From Diadema setosum (Eukaryota > Echinodermata > Echinoidea > Diadematoida > Diadematidae), in assembly GCA_033980235.1 (NCBI GenBank), contig CM067075.1, positions 7,842,608-7,906,607 of the forward strand: a DNA stretch of 64,000 bases. Direction: 5' to 3'. The notes beneath the pieces are model-generated. The model was given only the letters and a program-made list of their open reading frames with translations. It ran no database searches and was not told the origin of the DNA. Shown here in pieces: positions 33,493 to 44,615 of the stretch (position 1 is the first letter of the stretch; every line of letters begins with the position of its first letter). The translations under genes were made by a program, and so were the position numbers.

Positions 33493-33630
33493 TGTGTGTG
33501 TGTGTTCGTTTTACGCTGCACTTAATACATGGTAATAAATGTACGCTTTTTTCCATGTGATTGGTGAACGAAAAGTATACGTTTATAATGTTAACCCATC
33601 ATTGTGCATGTTTATCATGGATCAGCAGTT
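33347..33630 (+). repeat. Local direct duplication around a (GT)n tract
   Basis: The block GTACGCTTTTTTCACGTGAT...GGATCAGCAGTTG (33347-33435) is repeated at 33541-33629 with ~95% identity. It is separated by a (GT)n tract (33445-33505) and by ACGCTGCACTTA, which also occurs at 32381-32392. Confidence 0.85.
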
Positions 33631-34971
33631 GTCAACCATGCTCTTTCAGTAAATAAAATCATCTTACTGTGTGTTATAGCACTGACTTAAATTCCAGATT
33701 TCTGATACAAAAAATAACTAGATAGTAATACTGTCCTCCTGGATTTGGCATTTCCATTAGATGTGTATTCTCTTTAGACGGCAAATATTCCTTTTTACCC
33801 CCTCAGGGTCACGTTTCATCTATCTAAAAATAGAAGTAACTATATACTACACCCTATTAGATAATCATGTTATTATGATTAATGAATAATATCTGGTGTC
33901 ATTGAAAAATCATTTTCGATATGCCTCAAATCAATATTGCATAATATGTATAGACTAAGTGACCTTAATCTATGTATACTTGGAATTAGAAGGCCTTTAT
34001 CATTACCTGCCCTCTTTCACTATAATTATCATGGCTTATAACTATTTTGATATTTTATCAAAAAATTTTTACTTTCTAACCCTTTCGCCCCCTTTTACCA
34101 TTAACTTCGCAGTCACGTAGCATAGGGCCTACGTGGTATTTCAAGCACCTTATCATATTTATATCTGTCATTTTTTTTTTTTTGGATTTTTTTATTTGAT
34201 TGATTTTCACGTAATCATCATGGTTGATTGTATTATTTCGATGTTTTATCAAATTAATATATTTTCTATGCTTTTCTGTATCATTTTAGGGCCACCTAAT
34301 TTCATTGTCGGGCCAACGAAAAATGAAATTTAATAATCTGGGTGGACCGAACGGGCCACCAAAGAAAACAGTTAGTGTCGCGAGCCTTGCATAAGCTGTT
34401 TTTTTTTAAGTGTGTTATGGAAATTTCTCTATTATCGTATTTGAAATCTTGATAAGTAGATCGAGACTAGTAATACATTTTCATTCATTTCATTTCGTTC
34501 ATTTCATCCCCAACAAAATGTAATTGCAATAAAACACATGACACAAACTCAGTACAACAATGTAATCAAGGAAAATATTGTGAACTGAATGCAATAAATG
34601 TGACTTTTATGACGAATTCCGAATCAAAGTTGGTGGGAATGGAGGGAACTGCTAAAAAGAAGGGCTTATAGTTTGCAGTCTCCTCATAAAAGAAAAATAA
34701 CTAATTGCTAAAATAATAAACCTAGGCAAATTGCTTGAGACAAAACAGCAACATCAGACAGACAAAAAAGAGTTACACATGCATACATACACACACGTAC
34801 ACATACAGACCAACACGAGACAGCTCTCTTGTAAAAGAAAAAGAAAGGAAAAAATAGACGTCGAAGGAATAAGGGGAAGAGACTGAAGTGAACAGGAATA
34901 ACTCACGCACGCGAATTTAGGCAGAAGATGCATGGGCTCACCGAATTACATGTTAATAACAGAGAGGAGAT

Positions 34972-35133
34972 CAGTGGCGGATCCAGGGGGAGGGGGCACC
35001 GCGGGGGCGCGCGCCCCCTCCTCTTTGTTGTTGAAGCAAAAGAAATAACAAGATAAAAGGATGGAGGGACGCTTCGCCCCCTTTAATTTTGTAAAGGCGC
35101 CTCCCCTTTACGGTATTACTGGATCCGCCCCTG
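34972..35133. mobile_element. 162-bp MITE with CAGTGGCGGATCCAG ends
   Basis: Left end CAGTGGCGGATCCAG and right end CTGGATCCGCCCCTG are inverted repeats. AGGAGAT appears on both sides (just before the left end and two bases after the right end), a likely target-site duplication. Same family as 47087-47247. Confidence 0.8.
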
Positions 35134-35870
35134 CAAGGAGATTGTATTATCAACAGACAATAAACTATAACCATTATAACAAGAGGCAGGACTTGAAATA
35201 AGGGCTTAAAAGAGTATAACTCCTTCTGGTGTATAAGACTTTCAAAAAGATTCTTTAATGTTAATGTAACGGTATTTATTAAACCTTCTCTTCTAAAATT
35301 CAAGGCCAGAATAAGAGAACATTGGCGAAAATTTAGTCAAAGGCAAATGAAATCCATTGAATTGCCGGGTAGGATGAATAGACATTTTGTTTTTGACGAA
35401 CATAGAATCGAATAGGAAGAGATAGTTGGTAAATTTGATAAGCAAGTATAGTAACTGTCCTAAGTGTTGAAGGGACATTCCAAACGATTTATACAAGTTT
35501 ACATTAAGAATAGTACCAGTGCTATGCATAGGTTTATGGCATAGTCCTTGAGCAACTTGAGCAGACAAACCAATACTGCATACTCTGAAAAAACACAAAA
35601 CATATACCACTGAATGAGGATGACATAGGAGGCTCGCAAATTACTCCAGTAATGCATGGAGCAATACAAGAAGTTCACCTGTGTAGAATTTATGCATAAA
35701 TTATACTCTCTTCTTTTTTGCTGCTTCATATGTGAGCACTCAGTCATGCATTCTCATATGAATCTGGTACGTGTATAATTATGTTATTATCCTCGTTCAT
35801 CGTGATTTGTTTTAAATTTTGAAAACATTCTTTTTCGTGAACCCAATCACTATAAATTGTGAAAGTCTGT

Positions 35871-36304
35871 ACATATGAAGAGTTTGTTTTCAAAAACCGA
35901 TAAGTCCATTTTTGAAGATTTTGAAGTACGGTCTCTGTCATAAAGTACAAAATAATACCTTTTAAATGATATATTGGTCACTATACATACAGGGCTCGAC
36001 ACTAACGGTGGCCCGGTGGCCCGGGGCCACCAAAAACGCACGTCGGGCCACCAAAATTTCAGAAATTAAGAATGTGGTAGCCTGATCGGGCCACCAAAGA
36101 AGGTCGGATGATTGCCTTTGGGCCACCAAAAATAAAAGTTAGTGTGGAGCCCTGCTATATATAACGGGTATATTTTTGAAGTTATGGTCAAAAGAAGCAA
36201 AAATTTTCTTATTATTCTCTTTATTTTTCTTGTACTTTAATCGTAAATATCTCCATTTGACAAATATGGACTTATCGGTTTTTGCAAACAAACTCTTCAT
36301 ATGT
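35871..36304. mobile_element. ~255-bp MITE (family G), copy 1, split by a hAT MITE
   Basis: Ends GAAGAGTTTGTTTTCAAAAA and its reverse complement. Copies 2 (42181-42438) and 3 (46831-47085) are uninterrupted, so the 165 bp insert at 35990-36154 is plainly a later insertion. Confidence 0.85.
35990..36154. mobile_element. 165-bp hAT-type MITE nested in family G
   Basis: Termini CAGGGCTCGACACTAAC and TTAGTGTGGAGCCCTG. Target duplication CTATACATA/CTATATATA (one mismatch) at 35981-35989 and 36155-36163. The interior repeats GGGCCACCAAA. Confidence 0.85.
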
Positions 36305-37490
36305 ATAACCAATTTATTAATGCAAAAATGCAAAAAGATGCAAAAATCTTTAAAAAATCATCTGGAGGTCTGATTTAATCATTGATCTTTCAAAAATATT
36401 GTTATTTCTTATGAAATAAAACATCAGTATGGCATCTCCATGATTTGTTACAAATAATACGAAGAACTTTTCTTTGTAATAATTAACATTCTTTATACAT
36501 GTTTCCCCAGGCGAGTACGTCATAGTTTAAGTAAGGTAATAACAAAGTAGAGTATAACATCAAAAGCTATATCAAATGTAAATATACTGACGACATAAAA
36601 TTATACAAATGCCTAAGAAATAATAAAGGAATAGAATATCGAATTTCCAAAAAGGCAGGTAAACTTGCCACTCATTTTCAAAAATGGAGGTTTGAAATTC
36701 AAATTGAAACTGTATTCTTACCTCAGAGGATATATATGTACATAGGCCTGTAATATAAAGAGAGGGGGGTTGGGAGAGGTTATACACTATACGTCAACTT
36801 ATATATATTTCGGATCAAAACTTGATGATAAAAACCAATAATATACTATTAAAGTAACTTTGAATCCCATGCATCATCATTGTGCAGAGGCTGCGCGGCC
36901 TAATCATTAATGTTTCACTTAAAAAAAATTTAAAAAATGGTCTTGTTTTCTCTATCCACAAATTAAGTCCATTCATCGTTATAATATGAGCACATATGAT
37001 CATCGATAATTATTCTAGCTCACTTCACCTACTGAAGTAACGTTTGGACATGCAAAAAAAAAAAAGAAAAAAAAAAGAAGAAAAGAAATGCGGGCCTATA
37101 CTGTGCACGCCTTTCCGCCGCTGCTGACTGGCGCTACACCTATCCCCCATTCATTTTTATGAACTTGACAGTATAGTGGAGCAAATCTGTTTTATTTTAA
37201 GATTTTGGAACACGATAGTGAGTGAGGCCCATAGAGTTGGATTATGGTGAGGCCTGAAGTGAGCGATGACTTGCAGATTCCCCTCAACCAGAGGCAGACT
37301 GACAACACAAAGCCAAAATTCCCCTCCTGACAACACGAAGCCAAACCCGGTCCATTCATACAAAGATGAACAAACAAAGGGAAGTATGTCAACATGTCAA
37401 CATGTCAAGATAATAGCTAGCAGTACCACAAACAAGTTATGCAAGGACCAACCTGGCGGTCGGGGGTGGTACAAAGTGCCGCACATACCC

Positions 37491-37631
37491 AGGTACTGTA
37501 CCGAAGAGTCATTCACAGTGTTAGTACAGTAGTATAATAATACTGTACGTGCGCGTCTCAGTTTCTGTTCAAGCGTGGGGTACGTCGTCCGCTAGCGTGG
37601 TTTCACTTGTTTAGAAGAAGAATCTGCCACC
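37491..37631 (+). promoter_or_regulatory. Candidate promoter and 5' UTR of the CBR-like gene
   Basis: Short GC-richer, CpG-containing DNA immediately before an ideal Kozak context (GCCACC-ATG). No upstream ATG and no clear TATA box. Placement is by position only. Confidence 0.35.
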
Positions 37632-37646
37632 ATGAAAGTTGCGCTG
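37632..37646 (+). CDS. CBR1: CBR-like exon 1 (MKVAL)
   Basis: Fifteen coding bases after a perfect Kozak context, then GTAAGT, phase 0. CBR proteins begin ...VALVTGGNKGIG, so MKVAL fits the first beta strand and the intron would fall just before V-T-G-G. Short, so the assignment is tentative. Confidence 0.55.
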
Positions 37647-40600
37647 GTAAGTAATTGAAATTCCGTGGGGCCAACGAGTCGTGTATTTTCGACAAGTTTT
37701 CAACAGAACTGTACTCACTAGATCCTAGTGTGAATTTTTATTTCAGACCATTGTCCATCGAGATTTCATATCATAGCTGATAACTTTCATACAAAATTTG
37801 CACGCAAAGTGGATACCTGACCCCAATCATACGCTCCTGTACGTTATACGTGTACAGCTATAGTATACTGGTATCCCTCAATCGCTCATATGATAAAGAG
37901 GAATACTCGTGTAACTAACGTATTATGATGAGCGACCCGATTGAAACTCTACACCAATGTTTATTAACCATCAGTTCTACCAGAGCTATAGGCCCGACCC
38001 ATCGAATCAGGTAAAGCGAATAATTAGCGTATTGTATATTGTTTCATCTCCTTCCTCTCTTGAATCATCTGAGCTCTTATTTTTTCATGATACCACTTGC
38101 CAGTAATACCAGTAGGACTATTACTACTATTTTTGATACAGTTAGGCCTGGCTGGAGTCCCATGTGTAAATACCCCCCCCCCCCTCCCCCGAAATATAGG
38201 TGGGAGGTCAAAATTTAACTAAATTTTACATGATAGCATATTGAAGATGTACCAATACCATTTTACCTATATAAACAAATACATGAGTAATAGACCTACA
38301 TCATCATTGATCATCACATTGTATATTTGTGATTTGTTTCTTATACAATTTATCAATTTTGGTGTTAAGGCATTTGCTATACAATCATTGATATTTTCAT
38401 AGAACCTACTGTTGTATTTATGATCCCACAGACAGGGTACACAGACTCCAGTGTATAAATGGTAGAATGATGGTCTTGTGATCCAAAGGTAGATTCAAAG
38501 GTGCTATATTTATTATAGGGTTATGGGAAGCAATAGTAGAATAGTAGAGCAATAAGATATCAACTTGTATAAATTATGTCAAGCACTCCTTGTATGCCAC
38601 ACTGCAAAATGCACCACAGTGTAGAAACTTCAGTGGTTCGCTGTGTTCCAGTGTTCCAATGTGTTCGCTACCCTCCGTGTTTGCCAAGCACTCTTTCCAC
38701 TGCTGAGATCACATGGCAGGTAAGAAGAGAACAACCACCAATGAAAGCTCATGGGAAACTGGTATCTGGTATTAAATAATCAAAATCCCAAATATTAATG
38801 TGGATTGAGCAAAACATATCAGTGAAAGTTTGAAGAAACTTCTGGACAATCGATTCAGAAGTTATACATTTTTAAAGTTTTAGTGCTGTCATTGCTGGAT
38901 AAGGAGACTACTGCATTTCATGATGTCATTTTGGACAACAGTATAAAGAAAATGCAAAGATAATTCCACAAAATTTCAATTTTTCCTGATAAGTTCACAT
39001 TCCATCAACTTGTTACTGACATATGTTGTAGGTAATATTATTCCCCGTGCTTTGTGACAAAGGAGAGTCAAGCGCTCTTCCATTGTGCTAGAAAAGTGAA
39101 AATATGTTGAATTTTCTTTATATTGTTTTTACAGTCTTGTCCATAATGATGTAGTGAAGTGTAGTAGTCTCCTTATCCATCAGTGACTCAAAATTCATAA
39201 CTTTTGAATTAATTATCCTGAAATTAAGTTACCATGCTGTTTATTTCTCATTGTTAAACCAAAGATGATTTTTGCCTTCTTAGAAACATTTTTTAATTTT
39301 TCCTTCAGTGCATGAATATGTTTTTGAATACATATTTATGCAGAACTCTAATACACTGTATTCTGTCTCATTATGATATTCTGAAGAAGTCATATATGTT
39401 TTTTCTTACGTATAATATAGCTCACAAAAAAAAGAAAAAAAAAAGGTAACACAACTATCCAAGCTCTTAAGAATTACATTTTTTACTTTTTGTCTAAGAA
39501 GAGAAAATATCTTAGAACCCTTTCAACCAAGATTTGATTTCATATTGTTTCTATTTTTCATTGATATGATTACTGCTACATGTATAGCCAAACTGTGCTG
39601 CCTGTCTCTAATGTAGTATTCTGTCTTCATCAAATTTGAACTTTGTCACAAATGACATTTTTGTTTAAGTTATCAATGGTTTTGTTGACATTACTACTCA
39701 CTGGCATCAGTCGTTGTGCCGAGTCATTTCAAGAGTTTGGCTGGGAGAGATAAATGAACATTGCCCTTTCTTGTTCAGCAAAGCACTTTGCAAAAAAAAA
39801 AAAATAAAAAAAAAGAGAAGAAACATATTCTTTCAGTCAACAGTCATTGAATGAACATAGGTCGTTTTGTCGATTAGTTGGTCTGCCTGTCTGTCTATGT
39901 GCCAGAGTTGTTATCAGCCAATAATGAAGCCACTTATTTTTCACCTTCAGCCAAGGAGCTTAACTGAGACATCAGTCACATATTTAGTCAGAGAGATGAG
40001 ATAGATATGTTCATCACCTAACATCAGCATTTTTTTAAATTTCATTTCACAGACAAATAAGTAAAACTGGGGGGATTTGGGATCATCAGAATTGTGGCAT
40101 ATAAGTCATGCATGCAGTACAATCTCACAAATGTTGATATGCAAAACACAATGGCAACATGTGGACTTATGTGTAAGATTTGAATGTAACATTTCATGAA
40201 ACTATTGAAAGGCATGTTTTATAGCATGAGCGAGGCATTTTAAAGGGTTAAATACTATGGTATTGCAAAGCCTACAAGTCGTTTGGTGGACTGTGTAAAT
40301 ATGAATGTACTTGGGTCCACACCTAGTTCATGAGGTGCATTAATGCACAGTGCAGACTTAATTCTGAGTAAATCTTTCAGCACCCAATCATTAGGTCACA
40401 TAACTTTGCCTGATTTGTTATTTTGTTGCCATGACTTTTTCATAGGAATCTCCTGTTATGTTCTGGTATCACAGAAAAAAATAGAGCAAGAATGAAGGTG
40501 ACACACATTTTGTTGAATGAGTACTATTACAGTTAATGATTGAATGTGAAAGGCCAAATGTCATTTAGCTTCATACATTGCAGGGCTTCAAATTCTGATA

Positions 40601-43600
40601 ACTCTTCAATAAAGCAAACTGTTGCCATAGTGGCATATATACATGTACCTCTATTTAAATGGATGGTACAGTATTGGTGGAGATGAGAATTGGGCTTATA
40701 ACTTTTTGCAAGATACCAAGAAAACACTTATGATATAGTACAGAGCATACCATTTTAACCCATTGAGGACGGACTGATTTTGCTACAACACGCATTTCCC
40801 ATAGACACCTGCCCGAGTATACTCGGGACTCGTCTTCAACGGGTTAAGAGGAATTCAAAGTTTATTTGATGAAAATCGGGTTTGGAGTGACTGAAACATC
40901 CAAAAACAAAGTAAAACAAAGTGATCGTAATAAAGTGACGGTCCCACACTTTATTAGAATCGCTCTTTTTTGGATATCTCAGCCATTTGAAAACCACTTT
41001 TCATCAAATAAACATTGAATTCCTCATAAAATTACATGCTCTTTTATATTTCATAAGATGTTTCTCATTATCTCACCAAAAAATGTTAGAAACCTGAAAT
41101 TAGGTCTCAACTAAAACTGTACGATCCCTTTCAGCTCTGCGGTTCATCATTATTCTTCATCCTTTACCCTCCCCTTCAAGGGTTGTTAATGTGGCAAGCC
41201 GTGGAGGCACTTCCACATACTCCAACCTCAGTCCAGAGCTCCAGAAAAGGTTCAAGTCCGTTGACACTGAGCAGGGAGTCATCGACCTCATGAATGAGTT
41301 CATCAGGTATGGAGAATCTTCTTCTTCACAGCGCAACAATCTGATGTACTAGCATAGAAACCAGATACAAGTTTCTTATACAAGTCTGTGAACACAGGAG
41401 ATGTGGGCTTACTAGATGCAGTAATATCAGTAAAACTTGTTTGGATACACCAGTTGTCTACATATTGATATCAACACTCTTGAATAGATTTTAGGTTTTC
41501 GATTTGCGTGTCCAGTGGAGAGATAACGTTATGAGTCATCCATATTGCCAATCTACTTTTAGAGAAGAATATTATGAAAACGACTGTAGAAAATATATCA
41601 GACATAATTATTTTTGATCAATGAAATTCTCCTCAGATTATTTACTGGTTTTAAAGATGAACAACCTGGACTGTGAACAATAATAGTTATATGAAGTGCC
41701 TAAGCTTTGACTTGTTTTAGAGCACTGTACAGCTTAATATCAAGTTATAATGATTACAGTGACTTTTTAGCTTTTTATTTTGTTCTGTCTAGTTACTCAA
41801 TTAAGCTTTAATTGAAAACCTTAACTTTTGACAAATTCGTGGTGCCACAGGTAGCAAGCTGTTTACTCACAAAACTCTTTTTCTTTCCCAAGATGATGTT
41901 TACACGTATGCCATTAACTTTTGAATTTAACAGGTTTTTGGGGTCGGACAGGAAAATATGATAATCAGGGTCTTTACTCACAAAATTTCTTTCTTCCTCT
42001 TTTACTAAAGTGCTGTTAATGCTGGAGAGCAGAAGAAGCGAGGCTGGTCCACATCCAACTACGGAACCAGTAAACTGGGACTAATCGCCCTCACCCGTAT
42101 ACAGGGCCAAGACATCGCCAAGGATACCATAAGGGATGACATCCTCATCAACAGCGTGAGTATAGGATTGTAATGGGCCTACAAATGAAGAGTTTGTTTG
42201 CAAAAACCGATAAGTCCATATTTGCCAAATGGAGATATTTGCGATTAAAGGTCAAGAAAAATAAAGAGAATAATAAGAACATTTTTGCTTCTTTTGACCA
42301 TAACTTCAAAAATGTACCGTTATATGTAGTGACCAATGTATCATTTAAAAGGTATTATTTTGTACTTTATGGCACAGACCGTACTTCAAAATCTTCAAAA
42401 ATGGACTTATTGGTTTTTGCAAACAAAGTCTTCAAATAATGCATGGCCCAGCGAAAGGTGTGCAACAAAAAGTGATATTGCATGCAAGCTCCAGACCGTT
42501 TGTGTGCATGTTTGTATATGTGCAGCGCTCGAGTTTTCTGTAGACTGGTGCTGCTTCTGTGTTACTGAGCTGCATGTGGAGAGCGGACAGTGTGCAGCAT
42601 CTAAAAATGTACAATACCAGGCATTCATGGCATTTACATTGTGCACAGGGTCATTATTACCTCCTCCAAGGGAGGAGGTTATGTTTTCGTTACCGTTGGT
42701 TTGTTTGTTAGTTAGTTAGTTAGTTTGTCAGTGTGCAAATTAACTAAAAAAGTGGTTAATGGATTGGGATGAAACTTGCAGGAAAGGTTGAGAATGACAC
42801 ATGTAACAAACGATTAACTTTTGGTAGTGATCCGAGAATTTTGGGGGAATTTATGAAGGATTTTTGGTGTTTTGGCAGGTAGGGTCAATGAATTTGGGAG
42901 TTCAGGCTGCGCATATTTGAGGTTTGCATGTGCGCACTAAAGTGCGTGCTCTAGTTTCTGCTAGGGCGAGGCGTGCCGTGCAGCTGAGGGTTTATGACGT
43001 AACAAAGGCTTCTATAATGGGAAATTGGGTGACTTTCAGCACACAATGCTATAGGTACGTACGTATGGCTGGAAATCACTGATATCTCTATGAAAGAACA
43101 AGATCAGTGGTGGAAATGAGCTGCATGCTTGGCGGAGGTCTGCGCTCTTAGAGTGCTTTTCTAGTTTGTTTTATAAGACAGGGACTCCGGGAAGTTAAAA
43201 CAACTAAAATGGCAAATCAGATCTAACGTTAGAGTATATGAAACTCTGTTAGTTCTAGTTGGTATGATGTAGCATACTGAGCACTTGCCATAGCCAGCTC
43301 GTGCACTGAAGTGGCACCATGATACAAAGAAAGCTCATATGCAGCGCTGCATTTTCTGTACACACAATAAGGTAGCTGGAGCTTGCAAACAATATAACCT
43401 TTTGTACTTCAGTGCAGACTGTTCCAAAAAAGAAAAGAGAAGAAAATGTTGCTAATTGTATGATGCATTTTAACAAATCACAAGGTATAGAATATTTCAT
43501 AACACTGTTTGTGTCTGAATGGGTTGAGATGCAGTCACAAGAATTGGAAAGTTGATACTTTCTTGAGCAAATACGTACATGAACGTTTGGTTTGAGAGAA

Positions 43601-44615
43601 AAAAGAAAAACCCTTTTAATCAAAGAACAACAAGCTTTAAATCTTCAAGTTAATGGAATATGGCCTTGTCTTATGTGAGAAGGGTCATTTTGGAAAGACT
43701 TGGGCCCTATTAATACCAGAAAAGTTAATCAAATTGTATCTTGCAGTGATTCCATTTGCACAGACACCATGGAATTTCTAGTGTGTGCATTGTCTATATG
43801 AATGCCATGTATGATGTAAAACTAATGCTGTAAACATTGTTATGTTTGGAGGTTTTACAGTGAAAACAGTTTCCCACCCCTCCCCCAAGTTGAAAATAGA
43901 CAAAAATAAATGAAACAGATAATGATAAGTGAGAGTGCTTGGTTACTCATTAACAGTATAGGTTTGAATAGTCCAAAGACTAAATTATGTACCTTGTACG
44001 AATGTGGTTGATTTATGTCTCACCTGTGTGGGGAAACTTTATTATCAGCTACCAAAGAAACAAAAAAACCCACAACCCCCCCCCCCCCCCCCACACAAAA
44101 ACACAAAAAACCTAACAAACAAACAAACATGGCAATTACATTTATCTACCTTGTTATATCAGATTTCTAATTATGTTAGGGTGCAGAAACTAAGAAATAA
44201 AAAGATTAGGGACCTGCACAATCAACTTGCTATAAGAGGGTTTTGTTTTATCTGACCTCTTTTGTAATGAGGTTCTAGTGTAAAAAGTTTGCCATAATGC
44301 CTTCTCCCGTACATCGATAGCTCTGTAGATGTATGAGGAATTTAACCTGCTGAGGATTGACTGATTTTGTGACAACATGCATTTCCCATTGACGCCTGCC
44401 TGAGTATACTCAGGACTCGTCTTCAATGGGTTGAAGTGTTGCCTTTCTCATTTCTGCAGTGCTGCCCTGGGTATGTAGACACCGACATGTCCAGCCATAA
44501 GGGGACACTGACCATTGACCAGGGGGCCGAGACTCCCACCTACCTCGCTCTCCTGCCACCGGGATCCAAGTTTCAGGGCCAGTTCTTTGCTGAGAAGAAG
44601 GTCTACGAATACTAG
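37632..44615 (+). CDS. CBR1: CBR1-like carbonyl reductase (SDR), cofactor-binding exon(s) missing
   Basis: Exons 37632-37646, 38652-38719, 41181-41306, 42011-42155 and 44460-44615 share GT-AG ends and one frame. Joined directly they give 169 residues; CBR1 has ~277. Present: NVFATLRVCQALFPLL and the catalytic Ser (RVVNVAS), a long CBR-type insert, catalytic Tyr/Lys (SNYGTSK), CCPGYVDTDM and the C-terminal ETPTYLALLPP. CBR enzymes reduce ketones and quinones with NADPH in the cytosol. Missing are roughly residues 6-105, with TGxxxGIG and NNAG; no such exon is seen between 37647 and 38633. Exon 1 (MKVAL) is itself assigned by position and phase. Possibilities: a decayed gene, an assembly gap, or a short non-enzymatic product. 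Confidence 0.75.
37647..38633. other. CBR-like intron where the NADP-binding exon should be
   Basis: Scanned by eye on the + strand for T-G-x3-G-I-G and N-N-A-G coding: none found. It contains a C-run (38173-38188) and AT-rich DNA. Confidence 0.55.
38652..38719 (+). CDS. CBR1: CBR-like exon: NVFATLRVCQALFPLLRSHG
   Basis: In CBR1 this helix reads TNFFGT..VC..L.PL...GR. The donor AG^GTAAGA is in phase 2 and joins GGTTGTTAATGTG to give RVVNVAS. The acceptor at 38650-38651 is phase 0; an in-frame alternative is 38632-38633 (start 38634). A stop at 38622-38624 limits upstream extension. Confidence 0.7.
40665..41135. repeat. Foldback family C, copy 2
   Basis: AAGAGGAATTCAAAGTTTAT (40849 on) pairs with ATAAACATTGAATTCCTC (41006-41025). 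The outer parts (ACAGTATTGGTGGAGATGAG vs its complement near 41105-41125) pair as well. Same plan as 48895-49263. Confidence 0.7.
40759..40843. mobile_element. 85-bp TTAA-flanked MITE, copy 1
   Basis: CCCATTGAGGAC at the left and GTCTTCAACGGG at the right are inverted repeats, with TTAA exactly on both sides (40755-40758, 40844-40847). The interior holds the palindrome CCCGAGTATACTCGGG. Ends and target fit piggyBac-like mobilisation. Confidence 0.85.
41181..41306 (+). CDS. CBR1: CBR-like exon: catalytic Ser region
   Basis: Encodes VVNVASRGGTSTYSNL and ...SPELQKRF...GVIDLMNEFI, matching the CBR1 block VVNVSS...SPELQQKF...LMNKFV. Acceptor CTTCAAG after a CT tract, donor AG^GTATGG, phase 2 at both ends. 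Confidence 0.88.
41307..42010. other. CBR-like intron
   Basis: AT-rich; nothing recognised apart from normal splice signals. Confidence 0.6.
42011..42155 (+). CDS. CBR1: CBR-like exon: catalytic YxxxK region
   Basis: Encodes GEQKKRGWSTSNYGTSKLGL and ...DDILINS. Tyr and Lys of the SDR active site are intact (YGTSK). Starts in phase 2, ends in phase 0 with GTGAGT. Confidence 0.9.
42181..42438. mobile_element. ~255-bp MITE (family G), copy 2
   Basis: GAAGAGTTTGTTTGCAAAAA at 42186 and its near reverse complement at the right end bound an uninterrupted copy. It begins ~25 nt after the donor of the CBR exon. Confidence 0.85.
42655..43165 (+). repeat. Widely dispersed GGAGGTTATGTTTTCG-type repeat
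   Basis: Starts TCCAAGGGAGGAGGTTATGT, followed by GTTTGTTAGTTAGT and a GGATTGGGATGAAACTTGCA block, and ends GGCGGAGGTCTGCGCTCTTA plus GTGCTTTTCTAGTTT. I recognise this layout from a repeat found in many aquatic animals; mechanism and name are not claimed. Confidence 0.65.
44346..44430. mobile_element. 85-bp TTAA-type MITE, copy 2
   Basis: Matches 40759-40843 across its length (GACTGATTTTG, CATTTCCCAT, GAGTATACTC, GACTCGTCTTCAA). TTAA is kept on the left (44342-44345) and mutated to TTGA on the right. Confidence 0.85.
44460..44615 (+). CDS. CBR1: CBR-like last exon
   Basis: Encodes CCPGYVDTDMSSHKG...GAETPTYLALLPPGSK and ends KKVYEY-stop (TAG 44613-44615). It matches the CBR1 C-terminus (CCPGWVRTDMAG...GAETPVYLALLPPDAE). 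Phase 0 acceptor TTTCTGCAG. Confidence 0.92.
   Translation, partial: CCPGYVDTDMSSHKGTLTIDQGAETPTYLALLPPGSKFQGQFFAEKKVYEY

Larger units (their letters stand above)
33631..37490. other. Intergenic between receptor and CBR-like gene
   Basis: No gene recognised. Holds a hAT-type fragment (about 34290-34400, ending GTTAGTGTCGCGAGCC), a GGATCC-end MITE (34972-35133), and the nested MITE/hAT pair (35871-36304). The rest is AT-rich unique-looking DNA. Confidence 0.55.
38720..41180. other. CBR-like intron
   Basis: AT-rich. It contains a foldback family C copy (about 40665-41135) that itself carries a TTAA-flanked 85 bp MITE (40759-40843). No exon recognised. Confidence 0.6.
42156..44459. other. CBR-like last intron
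   Basis: Contains family G MITE copy 2 (42181-42438), a widely dispersed repeat (42655-43165), a C-run (44080-44092) and TTAA-type MITE copy 2 ending 28 nt before the acceptor AG. No exon recognised. Confidence 0.65.
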
